Below are positions 53,901 to 60,172 of a DNA stretch of 64,000 nucleotides, one piece after another. Source of the DNA: Poriferisodalis sp965221945. Lineage in GTDB: Bacteria; Actinomycetota; Acidimicrobiia; Acidimicrobiales; Poriferisodalaceae. Location: positions 2,108,001 to 2,172,000 of the forward strand of contig NZ_OZ244925.1 in NCBI RefSeq assembly GCF_965221945.1. The letters run 5' to 3'. Position numbers and translations under genes: made by a program. Numbering within the stretch: position 1 is the stretch's first letter; every line of letters starts with the position of its first letter. The notes below the pieces were generated by a model. It worked only from the letters and a program-made list of their open reading frames with translations. It had not been told where the DNA came from and made no database searches.

Positions 53901-54286
53901 GCCTCTTGTCCAGGCCCCCGCGTCACGGCAGGTGAGTTGACCTCAAAGAGCGGCGGGGCGATGTTGTCTGCGTCGTCCCACCAGGCGCCCATCCAGTCGT
54001 AGGCAGCGAGGAGCGGATGCGACTCCGCCATCCAATCGATCTGGGCGGGTGTGGCCGGGGCACCGCCTTCGGCTACGACCATCACCTCGACCTGTGCTCC
54101 GTCGTCGAACACGTAGATACCCATCGGTAGCTGAACCTCATCGGCGTCACGCCTGCGCGCGGTGGTGGAGATGGAAACCGAGTCCGGGACGCGCTCACCC
54201 ACGACCAACATCCGACGCGGCCGCACGGAAGCGACTTCGCGGTCCGCGTCCCCCACTACCGGGTGGTATCGCAAGTAGCCCGTCAC
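50966..54286 (-). CDS. SNF2/RapA-like SF2 helicase, first gene of the defence operon
   Basis: The 1106-aa protein has an N-terminal beta-rich domain (1-190). An SF2 motor follows with Walker A DEVGLGKT (232-239), DEAH (337-340), SATPLNLGN, and C-lobe motifs LASRVASEGLDFE and RIGRVDRFGQ, then a C-terminal region ending in a long coiled coil (about 1000-1085). The order and size resemble RapA/HepA-type remodellers and the DrmD helicase of DISARM, but no drmA, drmB or drmC is present. It begins at GTG 54286, and the frame is open further upstream to about 54350 without an ATG/GTG. It is the first gene of the ten-gene minus-strand run. Confidence 0.88.
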   Translation of the reverse strand: MTGYLRYHPVVGDADREVASVRPRRMLVVGERVPDSVSISTTARRRDADEVQLPMGIYVFDDGAQVEVMVVAEGGAPATPAQIDWMAESHPLLAAYDWMGAWWDDADNIAPPLFEVNSPAVTRGPGQEAVVRRRDYDRGQWWYRIRVEGRTVNVAERNLQHPQIDDDPYEWIARSPAHADRFAATLTRAKLREQLTDTVYSFRATKTIFRAYQFRPVIRLLETGQLRLLIADEVGLGKTIEAGLVWTELDARRQADRVLVVCPSMLVPKWRAEMRERFDYELQDLDRPRLDELLERIDEDRMPSRFAGVCSLERLRVWSGLEDLAELAPRFDLVIVDEAHAFRNSETRSHAFGALLSDWADALIFLSATPLNLGNDDLFSLLQLLAPGEFDNRFVLEQRLEPNAVLHALSASFFEADVTNAERLRRLRAVESLDFGPAVSVRPEYRELVTLLQSETLLAPQIAQAKRLIGQLHALSAVVTRTRKVEVQERKAVREAVPISVEWTDPEAEFYAAFERWQIDRARALRLPVGFVTQMPLRLASTCLPAARDRVLNWRDELGDEDLDETDDDVSWDITSPPAEVLELARSLGEVDTKFDAFLAHLRPVVESGRRVLVFTFSRRALAYLSERLSVDFRIAVMHGGVGREARHDIMRRFRDHDFDVLLASRVASEGLDFEFCSAVVNYDLPWNPMEVEQRIGRVDRFGQMEEKILVLNFHTPGTIESDIIERVHQRIGVFTDSIGELEPILQSRMGDLRRAMFDFSLTEPERERRLNEMLAAIEEQRLAIDDIEVAASFLSSTDTAEIDGLEEDLLESGRYIGQPELVHLLRDWAAGAPGAHCEVDSGGTHLTLRGNAAMEQHLRGVQSAGERSRTEVDELAKAMLDESDVVLCLDPEHARKTGQHLLSATNPLVRAALRVPGSSQARFGHIGVKSSAVTPGSYLVLVAVARWDGLRPSVEFWTAAVDLGTGVLTSEDVGSAVLAALAESQLEEQEARIGVDLAASLREAERSLRRRQEEESHRRQAMNTALVESRRISLRETHARKVAQIERRIETLKERGSTGVIHLQNAQRSNQDRLLREAEERLEQSLDGHMDVETIAVCVAEVTTQ

Positions 54287-54546
54287 TGCTTCACGTCGTC
54301 CTCGCTCGAGCGCCCACGCGTAGATGAAGGCGCGCAGGACAAGGAAGTGTCAACGCTATGGCGACCGATCGCGAAATTGCCGGCCTCCGTTGACAGGGTC
54401 GGCCGGCGATGAACGGGTCTAGATCCTGGTGGTCGCGATAGACCCTCAGCGTGTGCGGACCCAGGTCATCCGAGTCGCCGCCCCGACTCCGCGTCTCACT
54501 TCAACCGAAGTCGGGACCGGTGTCCGATCGATGATCGTGTTGTCAG

Positions 54547-55002
54547 TCAGGGCGAAACTGCAATTGCCCACGTCAGCGTCAACCAGTAGCCGGCACACAG
54601 TACGAGGACGAATGCGACGCGGCTCAACTGAGCGGCGCTGAGGCCCACGACCAAGGCGACGCTCAGCCGGACAACGGCGATGCCCACACTGAACCAGCCG
54701 AGCGTCCAGCCGAACGGGACTGCAAGCCGGACCTCGGCGAACCCCAGCAGGTCGCTTCCCCTGAGCCGACTGACGATGCGCGGGAGTGTTTGGATCGCAG
54801 TCACAACCATGGCCCCTGCCGCCGCTCCAGTAGATGGAGACGGTGAGCCAGCAACATCGCTGAGGGGCGTGAGACCGGCAATGCTTGCGATCGTGAGCAT
54901 CTGAATGGTCCGAACCGGGACGCGCATCGTGCGGGCGTCGGTAAGAGCCAGCCAACCGATCACGGCGCCGACGACGACAGCAACGGCAAGATCGCCCATC
55001 AT
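54547..55002 (-). CDS. A24 prepilin-peptidase-like membrane protein (degenerate)
   Basis: The 151-aa protein has four to five hydrophobic helices. An Asp in LALTDARTMRVPVR (residue 22) matches the first catalytic Asp of type IV leader peptidases (D-x5-IP). The second motif, normally GxGDVKL, is LLGFAEVRLA, with Glu where the second catalytic Asp should be. It may be a degraded or altered family member. ATG 55002 or 54999 starts it, directly beside the rnj remnant on the other strand. The 260 bases between its stop and the SNF2 start hold nothing clear apart from a GCCGGCC/GGCCGGC inverted repeat (54379-54407). Confidence 0.5.
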   Translation of the reverse strand: MMGDLAVAVVVGAVIGWLALTDARTMRVPVRTIQMLTIASIAGLTPLSDVAGSPSPSTGAAAGAMVVTAIQTLPRIVSRLRGSDLLGFAEVRLAVPFGWTLGWFSVGIAVVRLSVALVVGLSAAQLSRVAFVLVLCAGYWLTLTWAIAVSP

Positions 55003-55366
55003 GAAGCTGCACACGGCCTGTCGCCCGCGCTGATTCGTCCCCATCGAGGGCGAATTCCACATGCTGGCGCGCCACGCCGGTCTGGCTCGTGAGATGGGGA
55101 CGCCCGCCGATCGAGTGCTGACGCTGACCGACGGTGCCCATCTGACGCTCGACGGCACGGAGTTCCGTGTGGCCGCTGGGGTGGCGGCGCCGAATCACTT
55201 CGTGGACGGCACCCTCGACGACTTCGACGCCGAGGTGGTCGCCGAGCGGCCGGCACTCACCGCTGGCTGCGTGCACGTCACCGTTGCGGTCGACCGCGCG
55301 GGCCGGCTGGCTGCGCCGCCCGCGGTGGCCTCGCGCGGTTGGCTCGACACTGCCAAGCACGCAGAC
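55001..55366 (+). pseudogene. Remnant of the 3' half of ribonuclease J
   Basis: The frame reads KLHTACRPR-stop-FVPIEGEFHMLARHAGLA and continues to GWLDTAKHAD, matching residues of the intact RNase J at 34761-36443 from about 382 to 498. The conserved PRWFVPIEG tryptophan codon is TGA here. Nucleotide identity to the intact gene is around 70% by eye, with a perfectly shared 27-base run (55110-55136 versus 36007-36033). The upstream catalytic domain and downstream tail are missing. It lies in the same orientation as the intact rnj, on the far side of the defence island. Confidence 0.88.
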
Positions 55367-55633
55367 TCTGCATCACTGCATTCCGTGCAGATCCAATCAC
55401 AAAAGCCATTCTTGTCGAACTCTTGAATCTGCTTTTCCGCGCCGTAGTTGACGGGGACCCGTTAGTTGGTCCAGCTGTTATGGGTGTTGGTTGGTTGTGG
55501 TTGTCGGTTGGTGGTTCGCAGCGTAGGCGGCTGGTGTTTGCCCGCCAAGCGGCACCCACACCCAACGCCGCCCCGCCATCTCCGCCACCGTCATCGAGCT
55601 GGATTGACCGACGCTGTGGCGACAACATGAGGG
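55367..55633. other. Non-coding or decayed stretch after the rnj remnant
   Basis: No gene is identified in these 267 bases. Composition is less GC-rich than neighbours, with GT-rich runs near 55480-55520. A plus-strand frame (ILVELLNLLFRAVVDGDPLV and following) looks weakly coding but has no recognisable family or start. Confidence 0.35.
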
Positions 55634-55870
55634 CTACGTGAAGGCGGGCACGGTGAGTTCTGAGGGCACGGCATCCATGCTGTCGCGGACGTCGACGACC
55701 CGAAGTCCCGGAACCGTGCTGACGTTCCGAATCGCCTGCTGGATAGCGTCTCAACGAGTCGAGGCCTCGCGGTCGAACTCCACGGTGCGGTGCCCGATGC
55801 TGGCATCGGTGCAACCTGCCTCACTCATCGCCTCGATGGCGGCGTTGACATCCTTGTCGGGATGGCGTTC
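55634..55870 (-). pseudogene. Small decayed gene of unknown family
   Basis: The minus-strand frame reads HPDKDVNAAIEAMSEAGCTD and then VEFDREAST, meets a TGA (55753-55751), and continues in the same frame as DAIQQAIRNVSTVPGLRVVD to a TAG at 55636-55634. The continuity of coding-like sequence on both sides of the stop indicates a pseudogene. The pattern is of a small ferredoxin-like-fold protein of unknown function. The 136 bases up to dapB show nothing else. Confidence 0.5.
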
Positions 55871-56006
55871 CGCTTCACGTGGCACCGAGCGAGAGCACGG
55901 AGGTGAGCACTCCTCGTGCGAACCAATTTTCGTGGCCGATGCTGTCGTGCCGAACAGCGAGGAGCCGGCTCGCGGCACATTCTGCGGTGATCTTTCGAGC
56001 GGGCTG

Positions 56007-56783
56007 CTAGAGCCCGAGGTACTGGTCGAGGCCGATCGTGACGCCGGGATGATCGGCGATTGCCTTGCAAGCAAGCAAGACGCCTGGCATGAACGACACC
56101 CGGTCGAGGCTGTCGTGGCGGATCGTCAGCGTCTCCCCCGCCGTGCCCAGCAGCACCTGTTGGTGTGCCACCAGCCCTCGTAACCGGATCGAATGCACGG
56201 GGATGCCACCGGGTCCTTTGCCGCCTCGGGCGCCGGGCAGCACCTCGTCGCGAGTGGGATCAGGGCCCCAGTCGTCCGAGGCCTCGGCCATGGCGCGCAC
56301 GGTTTGCATGGCAGTGCCCGAGGGCGCATCGACCTTGTTGTCGTGGTGGAGTTCGATGACCTCTGCTGTCGGGAAGAAGGGTGCGGCGAGCTCAGCAAAC
56401 CGCATCATGAGCACCGCCCCGATGGCGAAGTTCGGTGCGATGAGACAATTGCTGCTGACGAACGCAGCGCGGCACCGCTCGTAGTCGTCGGGATCGAGGC
56501 CGCTGGTGCCGACCACGGCGTGGACGCCGTTCGCCGCGCACCACGCCAGGTTCTCCCGGGCTGCTGCAGCAACCGTGAAGTCGATGGCAACGTCGACGCT
56601 GGCCGGATCGACCTCGGCGGCAGACGCCACGATGTCGATGCTGTCAGTGACGTCGCGCTGACCCGGCGCACCGGGGTCCACCGCGGCTGCGAGTTCTAGG
56701 TCAGCGTCGGCGGCGACCGCCTCGCAGACGGTGGCGCCCATGCGCCCGCCGGCGCCGAATACCAGCACTCTCACCGACGTCAC
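56007..56783 (-). CDS. dapB: 4-hydroxy-tetrahydrodipicolinate reductase (DapB)
   Basis: The 258-aa protein has the nucleotide-binding GAGGRMG (10-16), the DFT motif (VAIDFTVAAA), VVGTSG, APNFAIGAVL and the substrate-binding ELHHDNKVDAPSGTA. It reduces the DapA product with NAD(P)H in lysine/diaminopimelate synthesis. It follows pnp on the same strand, as in many actinobacteria, where dapB is normally close to dapA and rnj. Confidence 0.95.
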   Translation of the reverse strand: MTSVRVLVFGAGGRMGATVCEAVAADADLELAAAVDPGAPGQRDVTDSIDIVASAAEVDPASVDVAIDFTVAAAARENLAWCAANGVHAVVGTSGLDPDDYERCRAAFVSSNCLIAPNFAIGAVLMMRFAELAAPFFPTAEVIELHHDNKVDAPSGTAMQTVRAMAEASDDWGPDPTRDEVLPGARGGKGPGGIPVHSIRLRGLVAHQQVLLGTAGETLTIRHDSLDRVSFMPGVLLACKAIADHPGVTIGLDQYLGL

Positions 56784-56839
56784 GCTAGTGGCGCGCTCCG
56801 TTGCGGGCGGAACGAGTTGCTGTGCCTGCGAAATGTGTT

Positions 56840-56861
56840 GGCCCAGCCGGCGGGCTGGGCC
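56840..56861 (-). terminator. GC-rich hairpin just after pnp
   Basis: A perfect 9-bp stem (GGCCCAGCC / GGCTGGGCC) with a 4-base loop begins 7 bases beyond the pnp stop. There is no strong U-run, so it may act as a pause, a 3'-end stabiliser or an intrinsic terminator of the high-GC type. Confidence 0.55.
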
Positions 56862-56868
56862 TCAATCG

Positions 56869-59385
56869 TTAGCGGCGGCCGCGGCGACGGCCTGAACCCC
56901 GTCCGGTTTGCTCGACTTCCGGTCCCAGGTCGCCGTAGACGCCCTTCGCAATCTGTTCGAAGTGCTCGCCGAACGACACGTCCTCGCGGGCTGTACCGCT
57001 GGGCGCTGATCCGCTCGCCGGGGCCACGTCGTCGCCATCTCCGGCACCAGCCGATGCATCAGCACCGCCCGCCGTCACTGCCGCTGTCACAGGCGTACGG
57101 GATCGGCGTGTGCCGTTGTCTCCCCCACGACCGCGGTCCCGACGTGGCGCGGAGGCATCGTCGTTCGATCCCTCGGCGTCGCCTTCGCTGCCCCCGACCT
57201 GAGTCGGATCGGCCGGCGAGAGGCTGATCTTGCCGTTGGGATCGATCTCCTCGACGATGACGCTGATGACGGCTCCCAGTTCGAGCACCTCTTCGACCGA
57301 GCTCAGCCGGCGTCTGCCGCCGAGCTTGGAGATGTGCAGCAGACCGTCGGTGCCGGGCAGCACGTTCACAAAGGCGCCGAACTTGGTGATGTTCACCACA
57401 CGGCCCTCATAGGTCGCCCCAACATCAGGTGTCGGCGGGTTGACAATGAGCCGGATCTGCCGCTCGGCCTCTGCCACCACCTCACGGTCGGTAGCGCCGA
57501 TGCTCACGGTGCCGACCGTGCCGTCATCGTCCACATTGATGTCGGCGCCGGTCTCTTCCTGGATGGAATTGATGACCTTGCCGCGCGGACCGATGACCTC
57601 TGCGATCTTGTCGATCGGGATCTCGAAGCTGGTGATCTTCGGCGCCATCTCACCGACGTCGGGCCTCGGCTCGGCAATCGCTGCGCGCATGACCTCGAGG
57701 ATCTGCAGGCGAGCCTGTCGGGCCTGGCCCAGCGCCTGGGTCAGCACCTCGGCGGGAATGCCTTCGATCTTGGTGTCGAGCTGGAGCGCGGTGATGGCGT
57801 CTTGGGTGCCCGCAATCTTGAAGTCCATGTCGCCGAATGCGTCTTCGGCGCCCAGGATGTCAGTGAGCGTCACGTACTGACCGTCGGCGTACACGAGGCC
57901 CATGGCCACACCGGCGACGTGATCGATGATCGGCACGCCGGCGTCCATGAGCGACAGCGACGCTGCGCACACCGAGCCCATCGAGGTGGAGCCGTTGGAG
58001 CTGAGCACGTCGGACACCAGCCGGATGGTGTACGGGAAGTCTTCCTTGGACGGGACGACCGGGAAGATGGCGCGCTCAGCGAGTGCGCCGTGCCCGATCT
58101 CGCGCCGCTTGGGGCCGCGCATGAATCCGGCTTCGCCGGTGGAGTACGGCGGGAAGTTGTAGTGGTGCATGAAGCGGCGCCGGTCGGCAGGATTCAGGGT
58201 GTCGACGATCTGCTCCATCCGGGACATCGCCAAGGTGGTGACATTCAGCACCTGGGTCTCGCCGCGCTGGAACAGCCCCGAGCCGTGAGCGGTGCGCCCG
58301 AGGTAGCCCGCAACCGACGAGAGCGGCCGAACCTCATCGGTTGCCCGCCCGTCGATGCGGAAGCCGTCCGCCACGATGCGCTCTCGCACGATCTCCTTCG
58401 ACAGCGACCTGACGGCGGAGGAAATCTGATCCTTGGCGCTGTCGAGGTCCGCGAATTCTTCGGCAACTTCGGCAATCACTGCTTTGCTGGTCTCGGATTG
58501 TGCGGCCTCGCGTTCGGCCTTGTCGGCGATCGCCATCACTTCACGCATGCGATCGCCGGCGACTTCGCGCACGCGATCGAGCACCTCGTCGGAGCAGTCC
58601 TTGGTGGAGGTGTACTCCATTGGCTGGATCGGGCCGGAGGCTTCTTCGACCAACCGGCGCAGCGACTTCTGCATCTCGATGATGTCGTCGATCCACTGCT
58701 TGGAGGCCTCGAGTCCGCTCGCGAGCACCTCCTCGGTGACCTTCGGTGCGCCCTGCGCGTAGTACGAGAAGGACTTCTCGGTGCCGCCGGCCTCGACCAT
58801 CATCACGGCGATGTCGCCGTTGGAGAGCTGGCGACCGGCCACGATCATCTCGAACGTGGCGGCGTCGGACTCTTCGTGGGTGGCGAACGGGATCCATTCG
58901 CCGTCGGTGGAGTAAGCGATCCGCACGCCGGCGAGCGGGCACTCGAACGGGATGCCGCTCAGCCACAGGGCCGCCGACGCACCGTTCAGCGCCACGAGGT
59001 CGTACGGGTTGACGTGGTCGGCGCCGAGAATCGTGCCCACCACGTGGGTGTCGTGGCGGTAGTCGCTCGGGAAGTTCGGACGAAGCGGGCGGTCGATCAG
59101 CCGGCAAGTCAGGATCGCATCGTCGGACGCACGCCCCTCTCGCCGGAAGAACGAACCGGGAATCCGGCCTACCGCGTACATGCGCTCCTCGATGTCGACG
59201 GTGAGCGGGAAGAACGACGCGCCGTCGCGTGGACGGTTTGACGCTGTTGCGGTGACGAGCACTTGCGTGTCGCCGATTCGGGACGTGACCGCCCCGTTGG
59301 CGAGGCCGGCGAGCACGCCGGTCTCGAAGGTGATGGTCTTGTCGGTGCCCGCGATGGGACCGGTGACCGAAATGGCTTCAGCCAT
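56869..59385 (-). CDS. pnp: Polyribonucleotide nucleotidyltransferase
   Basis: The 838-aa protein has two RNase PH-like domains (IEERMYAVGRIPGSFFRREG near 67 and SDVLSSNGSTSMGSVC in the second), a KH domain (EVIGPRGKVINSIQEETGA) and an S1 domain (YEGRVVNITKFGAFVNVLPG). A low-complexity Arg/Gly-rich tail of about 130 residues follows, longer than in most homologues. PNPase degrades RNA 3'-5' by phosphorolysis. AGGAG with 7-base spacing precedes the ATG. It lies between rpsO and dapB in the conserved order. Confidence 0.95.
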   Translation of the reverse strand: MAEAISVTGPIAGTDKTITFETGVLAGLANGAVTSRIGDTQVLVTATASNRPRDGASFFPLTVDIEERMYAVGRIPGSFFRREGRASDDAILTCRLIDRPLRPNFPSDYRHDTHVVGTILGADHVNPYDLVALNGASAALWLSGIPFECPLAGVRIAYSTDGEWIPFATHEESDAATFEMIVAGRQLSNGDIAVMMVEAGGTEKSFSYYAQGAPKVTEEVLASGLEASKQWIDDIIEMQKSLRRLVEEASGPIQPMEYTSTKDCSDEVLDRVREVAGDRMREVMAIADKAEREAAQSETSKAVIAEVAEEFADLDSAKDQISSAVRSLSKEIVRERIVADGFRIDGRATDEVRPLSSVAGYLGRTAHGSGLFQRGETQVLNVTTLAMSRMEQIVDTLNPADRRRFMHHYNFPPYSTGEAGFMRGPKRREIGHGALAERAIFPVVPSKEDFPYTIRLVSDVLSSNGSTSMGSVCAASLSLMDAGVPIIDHVAGVAMGLVYADGQYVTLTDILGAEDAFGDMDFKIAGTQDAITALQLDTKIEGIPAEVLTQALGQARQARLQILEVMRAAIAEPRPDVGEMAPKITSFEIPIDKIAEVIGPRGKVINSIQEETGADINVDDDGTVGTVSIGATDREVVAEAERQIRLIVNPPTPDVGATYEGRVVNITKFGAFVNVLPGTDGLLHISKLGGRRRLSSVEEVLELGAVISVIVEEIDPNGKISLSPADPTQVGGSEGDAEGSNDDASAPRRDRGRGGDNGTRRSRTPVTAAVTAGGADASAGAGDGDDVAPASGSAPSGTAREDVSFGEHFEQIAKGVYGDLGPEVEQTGRGSGRRRGRR

Positions 59386-59544
59386 GTCTGCTCCTGTTGT
59401 GGTGACGGGACCTTCCCGCCTGTTGGTTGATGTTCATCAGGTGTTGCCCATGCATGGGGTTGTGCGACCCCGACCTGCATCCGTCGCAGCGACCGGCAAG
59501 CGGCCTTCGCTGCATGTGAGATCGGATGCGGCCGGAGACCCGCG

Positions 59545-59817
59545 TCAGCGCCGGAGGCCGAGCTTTGCGATCAAAGCTCGGTACCGCTCGACGTCGTTGG
59601 TGTTCAGGTAATCGAGCAACCTGCGCCGACGTCCGACGAGCTTCAGCAGCCCTCGGCGGGTGTGGTGGTCTTTGTTGTGGGTATTGAGATGCTCGGTGAG
59701 GTGCTCAATGCGAGCGCTCAACTGAGCTACTTGCACCTCGGGCGATCCGGTGTCGGCCTCCGAATGACGATGTTCGTCAATTGTCGAGGCCGCTGGGCTT
59801 GATCTCTTGGCACTCAT
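59545..59817 (-). CDS. rpsO: 30S ribosomal protein S15
   Basis: The 90-aa protein has the S15 core (TGSPEVQVAQLSARIEHLTE, HTRRGLLKLVGRRRRLLDYL) and ends with ALIAKLGLRR. ATG 59817 gives the standard length. The frame is open to 60042, but the added residues are not S15-like. It lies upstream of pnp with a 159-base gap, the classic rpsO-pnp arrangement. Confidence 0.96.
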   Translation of the reverse strand: MSAKRSSPAASTIDEHRHSEADTGSPEVQVAQLSARIEHLTEHLNTHNKDHHTRRGLLKLVGRRRRLLDYLNTNDVERYRALIAKLGLRR

Positions 59818-60172
59818 GCCGTTGCTGTATTCCCTCTGTTGTGGCGCCGCATTGGGGTGGAGTGCCCGCTGGTGCAACGCGGCTGGTCGACCCAGCCCTG
59901 TTGATGTTTCTCTCTCATAACTGAGGCTACCAGCGCGGACAACACATGCCATCTGCGCCGTCGAGGCGAGCCTGTTCGATCCCGTTGGGGGGATCGCGCA
60001 GGAACGTGAACTGAACTCATACACTGCTGTCGTTTTGTACATCCTCCTTTACTCATGAGAGTGGGCCATATCGTGCATCACGAATTCGAGGCGTCCGTCG
60101 CCAGCCCTCGGCGGGCGCACTTGCGGCACGCGCTGACCCCCCCCCCCCGCACCTCGTATTCGTAGATCGCCC
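59818..60172. other. 355-base divergent intergenic region (rpsO / repeat protein)
   Basis: This region must carry the rpsO promoter on the minus strand and the promoter of the repeat protein on the plus strand. No clear -35/-10 pair stands out. On the minus strand a perfect AAAGGAGG abuts an ATG at 60042, too close to serve it. A 12-base poly-C tract lies near the plus-strand start and is listed separately. Confidence 0.5.
60137..60148 (+). repeat. Homopolymeric tract of 12 C
   Basis: Twelve consecutive C residues lie 24 bases upstream of the ATG of the secreted repeat protein. Such tracts slip during replication. An upstream ATG at 60055 would be in frame with the protein if the tract were one base shorter. 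Confidence 0.9.

Noticed and set aside
50966..54286. Calling the locus DISARM because of a DrmD-like helicase
   Set aside because: The required DrmA, DrmB and DrmC genes are absent and the methylases are HsdM type.
37120..54546. Integrase, transposase or CRISPR array linked to the island
   Set aside because: I looked for tyrosine/serine recombinase, DDE transposase, cas genes and spaced identical repeats and saw none.
54446..55360. A 304-codon minus-strand frame spanning the rnj remnant
   Set aside because: It is antisense to the rnj remnant and to the better A24-like frame, with arginine-rich shadow composition.
57334..59241. Long plus-strand open frame (635 codons) opposite pnp
   Set aside because: It is a high-GC shadow frame of the firmly identified pnp gene with no domain of its own.
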